From: Flavobacteriaceae bacterium UBA3611
GTDB taxonomy: Bacteria; Bacteroidota; Bacteroidia; Flavobacteriales; Flavobacteriaceae
Direction of reading: 5' to 3'
DNA length: 64,000 bases
NCBI GenBank assembly: GCA_002375495.1
Contig: DFLU01000010.1
Location: 491,409 to 555,408 of the forward strand
Numbering within the stretch: position 1 is the first letter of the stretch; the number at the start of each line of letters is the position of its first letter. The position numbers and the translations under genes are program-made. Below, in pieces: positions 33,348-42,757 of the stretch. Below the pieces are notes generated by a model. The model saw only the letters and a program-made list of their open reading frames with translations. It ran no database searches and had not been told where the DNA came from.

Positions 33348-36300
33348 TTACCGATCTCCTAAGAAGTCTTCCTTGGTTTTCATGGTTAAATCCATTTCGT
33401 TCTTTTCTAAAAACTTCATGAATTTTTTCCCTTCTTTGTTCTTGATCTCGGCATAGCGCACTTTTTCTTTTTCAAATTCTTCTTTAATCAGTTCGTAATT
33501 TTGCAGTTGAGCACCAGAAACTCGATCGTAGCTCGTGGCAATATTCGAATATAAATCTGCCATACGCTCTCGCAATTCTGGTTCTGCAGAAGCCACATAG
33601 TTATCGCCCGTAGTCACCACCAAGTCGGTTCTAAGGTCTTCTAAGGCATCATAAAGTGATTGTGCTACCTTTTTACCTTTGGGGTTATTCTTGATGACAT
33701 CTTGTGCTTTATCCTGCATTTCTCCTATCTCGTAAACCATATACGCAAGATCTTCTACCATATCGAACATTTCTTTGGTAAGTGCTTCTTGCTTCTTACG
33801 ATCTGCCAAGGTAGTCATGGCAGTATCGTCGTATTTGGTTTCTATGATATGCTCATACGTTTCCTTTCCTTTGTTTAATACCACTTTGTATTTCCCTGCG
33901 GAAACTCTAGGGGAGGTGAACCCTCCAAATGACAAGGTTTTTGCTTCTGCCATTTTCGGGTTGGTCGTATTGAAACTCCAGTCTACCACATTGATGCCTT
34001 TCGATTTACCCGGACTGAGCGTCGCAAGTTTATTGCCTTCCATATCTTGAATCTCCATCGTCATCTTTCCGAAGGTATGGCGCTTTTTCAAATAATAGAT
34101 GATTCGCGCTGTGGTAGGTTTATTGGCGCCTACAAATTGTGTCTCGGCTCCAAAATTTCCTGAAAAGCCACCCTGCTCAACCATAGTGATCGGTTCAGAA
34201 TCAAAAAAGTGTACATCTTTTTCAAGTACCTCTTGATTGATTTGGCGCAACGGACTAATATCGTCGATAATGATAACACCGCGCCCGTGGGTTCCCATCA
34301 CCACATCGTTGGTTTCTTTTTGCATGTCTATAAAATGAACAGCTACTGGAGGCATATTGTTTGTAAAATGCGACCAGTTTTTCCCGCCGTCTACGGTTAC
34401 ATACAATCCGAATTCAGTACCTAAAAATAGCAAATCTTCGTTTTCATAGTCTTCCTGAATATTTCGAACAAAAGCATCTTCGTCTATATCGTCTGAAATA
34501 ATATTTTTCCATGTCTTTCCGTAATCGGTCGTCTTAAGTGCATACGGTTTCATATCGCCTGTAGTATGCCCATCAAACACGGCATACGCAGTTCCTTTTC
34601 CGTGAACACTTGCTTCAATATGGTATACCCATGTATTCGCAGGAATTCCTACCAAATTAGGAGTAACATTGTTCCAGTTCTTTCCACCATCGGTAGTAAC
34701 TTGTACGTTTCCGTCGTCAGTTCCAACCCAAAGAATGTTTTGGTCTAATGGTGATTCGGCTATCGTAAAAATGGTGGTATGGTTTTCAGCACCACTGTTA
34801 TCTACTGAGAGTCCTCCAGACTTCGACTGGTCTTGCTTGGCAGGATCGTTTGTAGTTAAATCGGGTGAGATAATGGTCCAACTATCGCCCATGTCATCAG
34901 ACTTATGAACATATTGGCTTCCCATATAAAAACGATCTGGTACGTGCGCACTTACCGCCATTGGGGCATTCCAGTTAAATCGTAACTCACCATCTCCTTT
35001 TCTTGGTAACGGTTGAATGGTCTTAGTTCTGTTCTTGTCTACATCATAACGCCACACATTTTCGGCACCTTGCATTTCAGAATAGATAATATTTTTGGTA
35101 GGATGTTTCAATACTCTAAATCCGTCACCTGCTCCTACACTGTTCCAATCTCTAGCCTCTACGCCTCCTGGAGACGAATTTGGCCCCCACCAGCTGCCAT
35201 TGTCTTGCAGTCCGCCATACACATTATACGGCGTCTCATTGTCTGTGCTAATGTGGTAGAATTGCGAAAGGGGAAGATTTTCAACGATTTCAAAAGTGGT
35301 TCCTGCATTCCAGGAGCGATAAACCCCACCATCGGTACCTGCATACATCACGTCACTATCGTTTATATGAAAAACAACATCGTGAATATCACTGTGCATG
35401 TTCCCCAAGCTTTTAAATGTTTTTCCTCCATCACGGCTAATAGAGCCACTTAACCCTCCTTTTACAACAATATCCGGGTTTTTTGGGTCTACGGTTATCC
35501 TAGAGAAATAGAAAGGTCGCACGACCAAACCAAAATCGTTGTTCAAGTGCTCCCATGATTGTCCGGCGTTGTTAGAAACCCACAAACCATTTTTGTCTTT
35601 TTGTTCTGTTTCCAATACTGCGTACAGCTTATTTGCATCACTAGGGGCCACTGCCACGGCAATACGGCCCAATTTCCCTTTAGGGAAGCCGTTGTGGATT
35701 TTGTTCCAGGTTTTTCCGCTGTCAGTCGATTTGTATAAACCACTGTTCAATCCACCTGAGTTAAAGCCCCAACCGGTTCTTCTAAACTGCCACATAGAAG
35801 CGTAGAGCACACTTGGGTTTTTCGGATCCATTATCACGTCTCCAGCTCCCGTAGAAGGGCCTACATATAAGATTTTGTTCCAAGTTTTACCACCGTCAGC
35901 CGATTTGTAGACACCGCGATCTTCGCTGTCGCTCCAGAGCGCTCCCAATACACCTACGTAGATTTCGTCTGTATTGTTTGGGTTGATTACAATAGAAGCA
36001 ATGCGTTCACTATTCTCAAAACCTTCAATTTCTTTCCAGTTTCCGCCACCATCGGTAGACTTAAACAATCCGTTTCCAACAGAAACCGAATTTCGCGTCC
36101 ATGTTTCTCCAGTACCTACCCAAATCGTGTTGTCTGGATCTTTAGGATCTAGGGTCACTACCCCAATAGACTGTACATGATCATCGAAAATAGGGGAGAA
36201 GGTTGCTCCGGCATCGTTACTTTTCCACACACCGCCACCTGCGGTTCCTGCGTAGATAATACGTGAATTTGTAGGGTGTACGGTAAGGTCGTTAATTCTT

Positions 36301-36437
36301 CCGCTCATGAGTGCAGGCCCAATATGACGTGCTCTCATATCGCCAAAAAGCTCTTTTCCTTTTAGCGTGATTTCTTGTGCTTGGTACGCTGTAGGAAACA
36401 GCGCCAAGGTAAAAATTGCAATTAATAGTTTTTTCAT
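33348..36437 (-). CDS. Large secreted Asp-box (BNR/VPS10-like) beta-propeller protein
   Basis: 1029 aa with signal peptide (MKKLLIAIFTLALFPTAYQAQ). About eleven Asp-box-like motifs of the S-x-D-x-G-x-[TS]-[WF] type occur, such as SNDAGATF, STDGGGNW, SADGGKTW, SRDGGKTF, TTDGGKNW, TVDGGKNW, giving one or two sialidase/sortilin-like propellers over residues 30-720. It opens with RHIGPALMSGRINDLTVHP. The C-terminal 300 residues hold an Ig-like and a helical region. Such proteins are often named glycosyl hydrolases, but no catalytic residues are evident. Operonic with the LolA-like gene 23 nt upstream. No T9SS tail. Confidence 0.85.
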   Translation of the reverse strand: MKKLLIAIFTLALFPTAYQAQEITLKGKELFGDMRARHIGPALMSGRINDLTVHPTNSRIIYAGTAGGGVWKSNDAGATFSPIFDDHVQSIGVVTLDPKDPDNTIWVGTGETWTRNSVSVGNGLFKSTDGGGNWKEIEGFENSERIASIVINPNNTDEIYVGVLGALWSDSEDRGVYKSADGGKTWNKILYVGPSTGAGDVIMDPKNPSVLYASMWQFRRTGWGFNSGGLNSGLYKSTDSGKTWNKIHNGFPKGKLGRIAVAVAPSDANKLYAVLETEQKDKNGLWVSNNAGQSWEHLNNDFGLVVRPFYFSRITVDPKNPDIVVKGGLSGSISRDGGKTFKSLGNMHSDIHDVVFHINDSDVMYAGTDGGVYRSWNAGTTFEIVENLPLSQFYHISTDNETPYNVYGGLQDNGSWWGPNSSPGGVEARDWNSVGAGDGFRVLKHPTKNIIYSEMQGAENVWRYDVDKNRTKTIQPLPRKGDGELRFNWNAPMAVSAHVPDRFYMGSQYVHKSDDMGDSWTIISPDLTTNDPAKQDQSKSGGLSVDNSGAENHTTIFTIAESPLDQNILWVGTDDGNVQVTTDGGKNWNNVTPNLVGIPANTWVYHIEASVHGKGTAYAVFDGHTTGDMKPYALKTTDYGKTWKNIISDDIDEDAFVRNIQEDYENEDLLFLGTEFGLYVTVDGGKNWSHFTNNMPPVAVHFIDMQKETNDVVMGTHGRGVIIIDDISPLRQINQEVLEKDVHFFDSEPITMVEQGGFSGNFGAETQFVGANKPTTARIIYYLKKRHTFGKMTMEIQDMEGNKLATLSPGKSKGINVVDWSFNTTNPKMAEAKTLSFGGFTSPRVSAGKYKVVLNKGKETYEHIIETKYDDTAMTTLADRKKQEALTKEMFDMVEDLAYMVYEIGEMQDKAQDVIKNNPKGKKVAQSLYDALEDLRTDLVVTTGDNYVASAEPELRERMADLYSNIATSYDRVSGAQLQNYELIKEEFEKEKVRYAEIKNKEGKKFMKFLEKNEMDLTMKTKEDFLGDR

Positions 36438-36460
36438 TGTATCGTTTTTTGGTTGTATGC

Positions 36461-37219
36461 TTAGTTTTTCTTCGGAAATTGGAACATTGCCGGGTCAATT
36501 TCAGGATTTACCTCCACTTTGGTGATGGTAATGCTCTGTGCATTCGGAAAATCTTTGGTACCATCAATCATCGAGAACGGAAAGTAGAGTCCGTCTACTT
36601 CTTGATAATCGCTCAATTTGCTTTGTCCCATTGAAGTGCCCTCAGGGCCAATTGCAACTTGCTTTTCTACTAAAATAGGAACGTAATTTTCTTTTTCAAA
36701 ATAATAGTACTCCACATTTGGCTCTTCAACGCCATTTACGAGTTTCGGTTTCTTTTCAAGCTTAACCTTAAAGGTTTCAGTGCCTTCGATGGTTTCATTT
36801 CCTATTAATTCTACTTTGTACCCCTTTTCTTTATAATTCAGGAAGGGATCTGGAAAATCCTGGATGCCCAGTTTGTAGTTTTCAGTAGCTTCGGCATCAT
36901 TCATTTCTGCCTCAAAAGTTTGTTGGTTGGTGTTCCAAAGTGTTTCACCATCATAAACAGTTTGATAAAAAGGTTGTCCTTGCACTTCGGCACTCAACAT
37001 AGTAAGTCCTTCTTTAGTCTGAACCATGGTTACAGGTAGATTCATACCGCCATAGTCTAGAGTTCCTTTAAAAGTGAGCGCTTCAACGGCTTCCCAATTT
37101 TCTTTTCCACCGGTATTTTCAAAATAGGTGTCAATGATTTCGTCTACAGTTTGAGCAGAAATTGTGTGAGTGCCTAACATTAGTGTTAGTAGCACCAAAA
37201 TTGTTGTCAATGTTTTCAT
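36461..37219 (-). CDS. LolA-like outer-membrane lipoprotein-sorting protein, paralog A
   Basis: 252 aa, signal peptide (MKTLTTILVLLTLMLGTHTISAQ) then TVDEIIDTYFENTGGKENWEAVEAL, the start of the LolA/LolB-like half-barrel family common in Bacteroidota. The same Pattern Y-x-L/F-x-DFPDPFLNYKEKGY occurs in the paralog at 37346-38104. It probably binds a hydrophobic ligand in the periplasm; true lipoprotein chaperone function is not shown. It is 23 nt upstream of the BNR propeller gene, so both are likely co-expressed. Confidence 0.8.
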   Translation of the reverse strand: MKTLTTILVLLTLMLGTHTISAQTVDEIIDTYFENTGGKENWEAVEALTFKGTLDYGGMNLPVTMVQTKEGLTMLSAEVQGQPFYQTVYDGETLWNTNQQTFEAEMNDAEATENYKLGIQDFPDPFLNYKEKGYKVELIGNETIEGTETFKVKLEKKPKLVNGVEEPNVEYYYFEKENYVPILVEKQVAIGPEGTSMGQSKLSDYQEVDGLYFPFSMIDGTKDFPNAQSITITKVEVNPEIDPAMFQFPKKN

Positions 37220-37300
37220 ACGATATAGTTTAGGTTTTATAGGATGGTTATTACTTCAATAAGGGCAAAACATACCGAAAAAGGTATTGAAAACAGTGTA

Positions 37301-37332
37301 AAAAAAATCCCCGAACGAGCAGGGATTTTTTA
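37301..37332 (-). terminator. Terminator between the two LolA-like genes
   Basis: AAAAAATCCC pairs with GGGATTTTTT around a 10-nt loop; on the minus strand the T tract follows the stem. It separates paralog B from paralog A, so the latter needs its own promoter. Confidence 0.8.
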
Positions 37333-37345
37333 AAAGCTGTACTAT

Positions 37346-38104
37346 TTATTTTTTCTCTGGCATTTTAAAAGTGCTATCCTGAACTTCTGGGTTCATTTCA
37401 ATAGCTTCAATTTTAATAGACTGTCCGGTCTGGCCATTGTACTTGGTCTCGATAGAATACGGATAGAATATATCTCCTGCTTCTTGGTAGTTGCTAAAAA
37501 CCGTTTGTACTTTCATACCTTTTTGCGGTCCTACATTGATAGTAGACTCACTCATGATAGGTACAAAGTTTTCTTTGTCGAAATAGTAGAACGCCACATT
37601 GTTCTCTTCTTTTCCATCTACCATCACGGTACCTTTGTTTACTTTAATTTTATAAACTTCAGTTCCTTCGGCCATTTCTTCACCCATTAATTCGAGCGTA
37701 TAGCCTTTGTCTTTGTAGTTTAAGAACGGGTCTGGAAAATCTTTTGAATCGTTTTTCTTGTAGTTTTCTGAAGTTTCAGCGTCTTGTGCTTCGGCTTCTT
37801 GCGTCTGGAAGTTCATTCCCCAGAGTTGTTCCCCATCAAAAGCTTGGGCGATAAAATTCTGTCCCATAAAATCTACTTCTGTGAGCATGCGACCGTCAGC
37901 CATCATGGTTTGGGTAAAAGGAAATTCTTGTGGCCCCATTGCTGCTTTACCAGTCATTTTCATTCCATCAATTTTTTTCCAGTTGTCTACACCACCAGTA
38001 TTTTCAAAATAGTTCTCCAAAATTTCATCGGCAGTTTGCGCTTGGGTTGATGGAACCATGGCAACTACAAAAAGTGCGATGAAGAGTGTTTGTAATGTTT
38101 TCAT
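37346..38104 (-). CDS. LolA-like outer-membrane lipoprotein-sorting protein, paralog B
   Basis: 252 aa, identical in length to paralog A. Signal peptide MKTLQTLFIALFVVAMVPSTQAQ, then ADEILENYFENTGGVDNWKKIDGM. Shared blocks include DFPDPFLNYKDKGYTLEL, NNVAFYYFDKENFVPIM and FSNYQEAGDIFYPYS. Same inferred role as paralog A, but it is separated from it by a terminator, suggesting separate regulation. Confidence 0.8.
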   Translation of the reverse strand: MKTLQTLFIALFVVAMVPSTQAQTADEILENYFENTGGVDNWKKIDGMKMTGKAAMGPQEFPFTQTMMADGRMLTEVDFMGQNFIAQAFDGEQLWGMNFQTQEAEAQDAETSENYKKNDSKDFPDPFLNYKDKGYTLELMGEEMAEGTEVYKIKVNKGTVMVDGKEENNVAFYYFDKENFVPIMSESTINVGPQKGMKVQTVFSNYQEAGDIFYPYSIETKYNGQTGQSIKIEAIEMNPEVQDSTFKMPEKK

Positions 38105-38333
38105 TTCGTGTGTTATTAAGGTTTATGGTAAAGGTAAGACTCAACACCTGTTTATTTGTTACAAACGGCCACCTTTTTTTTTAGATTTTAACATTTCAGA
38201 ATGACTGACGTTATAAAAACTTACATTCAATGAAATTTAGAAAAGTTGACAATTCCGTAACTGTAGATTTTACGCTCACTCCAGACCATTCTGGAACAGA
38301 AACAGTATTATATTAAGCAAGTGGAAACCCTTA

Positions 38334-39428
38334 TTAATAGTCTAATTCAACTTTACGAACGCCTTCGGCTTGCTCTTTGGCACGCTTCAATTCGTTTTCA
38401 GTAGGTTTTTTGGGTTGTTGTTCTTTTCTGAGCTGGGGTTCAAAACTTAGCTCGGTATAGGTTGGAAAATGATCAGAATTTATGTCGGCTCCCGTCGTAA
38501 ATCGTTTCACTCTAAACTCTGAAGAAACAAACACATGGTCTAAGGGCCAACGCATCAACAGATTCTTTGCATTAAAAGTATTGTAGAAACCGCGTCCCCT
38601 GCGCACATCCAATAACTCACCAACTGTTCTGAACAATGAGGTGGTAGCAGACCAAGGAACATCATTAAAGTCGCCAATAACTACGACTGGTAGTTCATTC
38701 TCTCTGCTCAGATTTGCATATTTCATCATTTCTGCATCACGGTCTGAAGAGGAAGGGTTATGCTGCGGCATGGGTGGAGTGGGGTGTAACACGTATAATT
38801 GAACAAGTGTACCGTCGGGCAATTTTAGTTTCGTATCGACAGACGGAATACTGTCGTCTACCATATAATGTACTCGGGTATCCTGAAGTGGTATTTTTGA
38901 GTATAAGAGCAAACCATAGGTGTTGTCTAGTGGCACTTCTACTTGGTAGCTGTATTGAGATGGCAATGTATTTCTAATTTGTTTTTTCCATTCAGAGTCT
39001 GTTTCCATAAAGAGCAATATATCGGCCTTTGTAGTATCAATGTAGTTTAGCAATTGCTGGGGTTTCTTATTTTTTTGTAACACATTGGCGGTATATATCT
39101 TTAGAATTTCACCTTGATAATTTTCACTGGTAGCTGCTGCATCTTCCGAAGCATACGGAAGATATGCGTGAATTTTTGTATACTGAAAAATTAAACATAC
39201 CGCTAAGGCGGTAGCGACTACATAATCTTGCCAACAATTCCATTTAAATTGAATAAAGAATAGCACAAAAGCGACAAACGTAAGAATGGTTAATTGGATG
39301 TGCGGGAAATCGAATACGCGAATCCACCAATAGTCAATTGCAATTAGAGGTACTAGTGATAGCACGATTGCAACTCCTGCAAAAATTTCAATAGCTTTAT
39401 ATATCTTGGGACTGTCTTTCTTGTTCAT
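38334..39428 (-). CDS. Endonuclease/exonuclease/phosphatase family membrane protein
   Basis: 364 aa. Three N-terminal membrane helices (about residues 12-90) precede an EEP domain facing the periplasm or outside: ILKIYTANVLQKNKKP, ILLFMETDSEW (metal-binding Glu), VVIGDFNDVPWS (catalytic Asp/Asn) and NSDHFPTYTEL (the terminal Asp-His). The catalytic set looks complete. Proteins with this layout are described for many Bacteroidota without a known substrate; nucleic acid or phosphoester hydrolysis is inferred. The C-terminus is lysine-rich. Confidence 0.88.
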   Translation of the reverse strand: MNKKDSPKIYKAIEIFAGVAIVLSLVPLIAIDYWWIRVFDFPHIQLTILTFVAFVLFFIQFKWNCWQDYVVATALAVCLIFQYTKIHAYLPYASEDAAATSENYQGEILKIYTANVLQKNKKPQQLLNYIDTTKADILLFMETDSEWKKQIRNTLPSQYSYQVEVPLDNTYGLLLYSKIPLQDTRVHYMVDDSIPSVDTKLKLPDGTLVQLYVLHPTPPMPQHNPSSSDRDAEMMKYANLSRENELPVVVIGDFNDVPWSATTSLFRTVGELLDVRRGRGFYNTFNAKNLLMRWPLDHVFVSSEFRVKRFTTGADINSDHFPTYTELSFEPQLRKEQQPKKPTENELKRAKEQAEGVRKVELDY

Positions 39429-39468
39429 TGGTTGCTGTTTCTCTAAAGATACTACGCCAATGACACTT

Positions 39469-40746
39469 CTACTGTTTGTTTAAGGAAATTTTGGCGAAAT
39501 CTGTTCCGGTAGGTGATTCAAAAAGTTCGAGTCCGAAGTAGGGGATAGCCGAAATGAGATGGTCAAAAATATCGGCTTGTATATGTTCGTAATTTTCCCA
39601 TCGCTTGTCGTAGCAAAAGCAGAAAATTTCTAACGGAATACCCTTATCGGTAGGTGCCAAATGGCGCACCATTAAAAATAAGTCTTTGTTGATCGCCGGA
39701 TTCTCATGCAGAAAAGCATCTGCATATTTTCTAAAAATCCCCAAGTTGGTTTGGTTGCGACCGTTAATGAGCAACGACTTATCTGCTTCGGTGGCTCGAT
39801 TGTATTTCAGTACGTCTTTCTCTCGGTGCTCAATGTAGGGAGCGATGAGTTGTATTTTTTTAAGATCTTCTAACTCTTCCGAAGAAAGAAACCGTATCGA
39901 ATTTTGCTTAATAAATAACGATCGTTTAATTCGTCTTCCTTCAGACTCTTGCATGCCCCGCCAATTCTGGAACGAGTCGGCAATCAGACTATAGGTAGGA
40001 ATCGTGGTAAACGTATTGTCAAAGTTCTGAACCCGTACGGTGGCAAGGTTAATTTCAGTAACATAACCATCTGCTCCAAACTTGCTAAAGGTAATCCAAT
40101 CGCCTATGCGCACAATGTCGTTTACAGATACTTGGATACTCGCAACAAAGCCTAAAATGGTGTCTTTAAAGATGAGCAAGATCACAGCAGAAGCGGCTCC
40201 TAAAGTTGCCAAGCTCTTAATATTGTAACCCGTTAAGATGTTTACAAAAAAGAAAATCGCAACTCCCCAGGCAAAGATCATTAAAACTTGCACATAACTC
40301 TCTAGCGGTTTGTCGCTGTATTTTTCTTTGCTGAAATTTAAATAGTTATTGGTGGTCCTTAAAATACTTCTAAAGACCAGCACGCATAGTAAAACAAGAT
40401 AAAGTTGGGCAATTTTGTACATGCCCATTTCAATATTTGGAAAATCCTGAAACAGCGATGGGATTAAATACCAAACAATACTAAGAGGAAGAAAATGCGC
40501 AATAAACCTCGGAAAGTTACTTTTTACCAAGAAATCATCGAAAGTAGTGGTGGTTTTGTCACTAAAAGCTTTAAAAAGCTGGACTACAATTTTTCGGAAG
40601 ACAATATCGAGGAACGTTGCCAAAACCGCTACGATCAACGTGTTCAGAACCATGTTCAGGACCGCTGCCCAAGTTTCGCCCATACCTACTTCCATAAGGT
40701 ATTCTCTCAGCATGCAGGCATATAGGTTCAGATCTTCTCTTTCCAT
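39469..40746 (-). CDS. MscS-family mechanosensitive channel, YbdG-like
   Basis: 425 aa with about five membrane helices, the pore helix region SLATLGAASAVILLIFKDTILGFVASIQ, then the beta domain NDIVRIGDWITFSKFGADGYVTEINLATVRVQNFDNT. The C-terminal extension matches the miniconductance YbdG/MscM type. Inner-membrane channel releasing solutes on osmotic downshift. It follows the DUF3817 gene with no gap. One of three MscS paralogs in this stretch. Confidence 0.9.
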   Translation of the reverse strand: MEREDLNLYACMLREYLMEVGMGETWAAVLNMVLNTLIVAVLATFLDIVFRKIVVQLFKAFSDKTTTTFDDFLVKSNFPRFIAHFLPLSIVWYLIPSLFQDFPNIEMGMYKIAQLYLVLLCVLVFRSILRTTNNYLNFSKEKYSDKPLESYVQVLMIFAWGVAIFFFVNILTGYNIKSLATLGAASAVILLIFKDTILGFVASIQVSVNDIVRIGDWITFSKFGADGYVTEINLATVRVQNFDNTFTTIPTYSLIADSFQNWRGMQESEGRRIKRSLFIKQNSIRFLSSEELEDLKKIQLIAPYIEHREKDVLKYNRATEADKSLLINGRNQTNLGIFRKYADAFLHENPAINKDLFLMVRHLAPTDKGIPLEIFCFCYDKRWENYEHIQADIFDHLISAIPYFGLELFESPTGTDFAKISLNKQ

Positions 40747-41025
40747 TTAAAGATATTTGCGTTCAGCATAAAAAGGACCGAAAGGAAGTACAGAACACAG
40801 CATAACAATTGCCAAGGTGCCCCAAGACCAGTTCAGTTTTTCCTTCATAAAATAAGCCATTACAAGGTACGCAATAAATAAAACACCATGTGCCATACCC
40901 ACTACACTCACCATTTCTGGCATGTCCCAGATGTATTTAAGTGGCATGGCGATGCCCAAAAGCACCAAAAATGAAATGGCTTCTAGCGTACTAATTATCC
41001 TAAATGTTTTTACTGAAATATCCAA
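40747..41025 (-). CDS. DUF3817 family membrane protein
   Basis: About 92 aa from a TTG at 41025 (DISVKTFRIISTLEAISFLVLLGIAMPLKY). Three membrane helices with the DUF3817 hallmarks GMAHGVLFIAYL and MLCSVLPFGPFYAERKYL. A longer frame from an ATG at 41142 would add 39 residues unlike the family and run through the start of the divergent mscS gene, so I prefer the TTG start. Function unknown. It abuts the channel gene directly. Confidence 0.8.
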   Translation of the reverse strand: MDISVKTFRIISTLEAISFLVLLGIAMPLKYIWDMPEMVSVVGMAHGVLFIAYLVMAYFMKEKLNWSWGTLAIVMLCSVLPFGPFYAERKYL

Positions 41026-41129
41026 AGCTTTTACTTTTGCTGCAAAGATACTATAAGGTAAACTGCTAACACAGCACAGTGTAAAATTATTAACGAAGTC
41101 TTCACACAATCTTATTGTATCTTTATTGC

Positions 41130-42056
41130 ATGCTACTAACACAAGAAACCGCTACCGAAACAATTGTAAATGCTGCCGAGCATTATTACGAACAAGTACT
41201 GAGTTTATTACCGCGAATAGCGCTTGGTATTTTTGTAATTGTGGCCGGAATATTAATCGCCCAAGTTGTCACAAATTTCTTTAAAAAACGCTTTTTGAAA
41301 AAGGCTGAAGACCCATTGATGGCCCGTTTTTTGGCCCAAGCGGTAAAAATCATCCTAATCCTAATTGCGATTATGATGGCATTGGAAGTTGCTGGACTGC
41401 GCGGTGTGGCAGCTGGAATATTGACAGCAGCTGGAGGTGCCGCCATAATTTTGGGATTTGCATTTCAGGACATCGGGAAAAATTTCTTGGCAGGAATTAT
41501 CTTGGCGTTTAACAGGCCCTTTGGAGTGAACGATACCATCATGATCGACAATCACTTCGGAAAAGTAATGGCCCTCAACTTTCGGTATACACATATTAAA
41601 ACGAGTGATGGCCGTGATATTTATATTCCGAATAGCGACGTACTCACCAAACCCGTTGAGAATTACACAGCCGATGGTTTCTTTAGGTTAGAATTTGTGG
41701 TGGGTATTGGCTACGAAGATAATATACAAAGCGCCAAGGAAATCGTAATGCAGATACTAAACGACCACCCTGGTGTGGTACATAACGATACGCACGAAAA
41801 TTTTGTGATTGAAAATGAACTCGCAGCAAGCACTGTGAATTTAAAAGTATTTTTCTGGGTTCATACGGTAGATTATCGTCGCGCGTCGCGCGTTTTGCGT
41901 GGTGAAATTATTAAATTGGTAAAAGAAGCCTTCACCAAAGCTAAATTTATCATGCCTGGAGATATTACGGAAATTAAATTATATGGTGGTGCCCAAGACA
42001 TTCCATTGCGATTAAAATCTGATCCGCCAGATGATAATTTGGGCGCTAGCAACTAA
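41130..42056 (+). CDS. MscS-family mechanosensitive channel
   Basis: 308 aa from the ATG at 41130 (MLLTQETATETIV). Three N-terminal helices; pore helix GVAAGILTAAGGAAIILGFAFQDIGKNFLAGIIL; beta domain FGVNDTIMIDNHFGKVMALNFRYTHIKTSDGRDIYIPNS. It has the small-channel architecture of canonical MscS. Divergent from the DUF3817/YbdG-like pair and convergent, with a 4-bp stop overlap, on the dipeptidase gene. Confidence 0.92.
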   Translation: MLLTQETATETIVNAAEHYYEQVLSLLPRIALGIFVIVAGILIAQVVTNFFKKRFLKKAEDPLMARFLAQAVKIILILIAIMMALEVAGLRGVAAGILTAAGGAAIILGFAFQDIGKNFLAGIILAFNRPFGVNDTIMIDNHFGKVMALNFRYTHIKTSDGRDIYIPNSDVLTKPVENYTADGFFRLEFVVGIGYEDNIQSAKEIVMQILNDHPGVVHNDTHENFVIENELAASTVNLKVFFWVHTVDYRRASRVLRGEIIKLVKEAFTKAKFIMPGDITEIKLYGGAQDIPLRLKSDPPDDNLGASN

Positions 42057-42661
42057 TCACACGGCAATGGCACATTCAGTGTTGGGAAACTCCAGTTTTT
42101 TTGATAGCTAAAATGCCACCATTCAGTGCGAATGGTTCCAAACCCGAAGCGTTTCATGCCTTCTTGTAACAGTTTTCGATTGGCTAAAATTTCCGCAGAG
42201 AAATTAGTATTATCAATATGTGATTCACGTCCAAAGAAATCATAGTCACTTCCCATATCAACAAAACACCCTTCGCGAGTTACCAAGGTGATGTCTACTG
42301 CAGCGCCTTTGTTGTGGATGCTTCCCTTTCCATACGGGTTGGCAACATAGGTAGGCCTTGGCACCTTGGCCCACATTTTTTTCTGTACATCTAAGGGCCG
42401 GTAACAATCGTATATTTTGATCATGTACCCTTTTTCGCAGAAATAGGCATTTGCATTATTCAATGCTTCGGCAACCTCCTCTTGAAGTAAGCATTTTTCA
42501 CAATCGTATAATGTTTCACCTATAAAGTTATACGGACTTGCATAGCGGATTTCAAAAGCAAATTCTGTGCTGAGACTATCTACAGAAACCAATCCTTGTT
42601 GCGCGAATACGACCACTGAAATTTTCAATACAAAAAATAGCGTAAGAAGTGATTGTTTCAT
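42053..42661 (-). CDS. M15 family D-Ala-D-Ala dipeptidase (VanX/DdpX type)
   Basis: 202 aa with signal peptide (through VVFAQ). Zinc motif SIHNKGAAVDITLV supplies the first His and Asp, and EWWHFSY supplies the catalytic Glu and third ligand, matching M15D dipeptidases. Members cleave D-alanyl-D-alanine; in most bacteria this is for nutrient or wall recycling rather than vancomycin resistance, and no vanHA genes are present here. Periplasmic. Four Cys (DCEKCLL, EKGYMIKIYDC) may form disulfides. Confidence 0.9.
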   Translation of the reverse strand: MKQSLLTLFFVLKISVVVFAQQGLVSVDSLSTEFAFEIRYASPYNFIGETLYDCEKCLLQEEVAEALNNANAYFCEKGYMIKIYDCYRPLDVQKKMWAKVPRPTYVANPYGKGSIHNKGAAVDITLVTREGCFVDMGSDYDFFGRESHIDNTNFSAEILANRKLLQEGMKRFGFGTIRTEWWHFSYQKNWSFPTLNVPLPCD

Positions 42662-42757
42662 CTGAAACGAGAATAGTTGAAAAATTAATTTTCTAAATTT
42701 AATGATAATTTAAGAGGATGTACGCATATCGCATCTTAACTTTACGGAAAAAGAAAC

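Noticed and set aside
42053..42661. VanX-type dipeptidase as a vancomycin-resistance gene
   Set aside because: No vanH, vanA or regulatory genes are nearby, and chromosomal M15D enzymes usually serve recycling.
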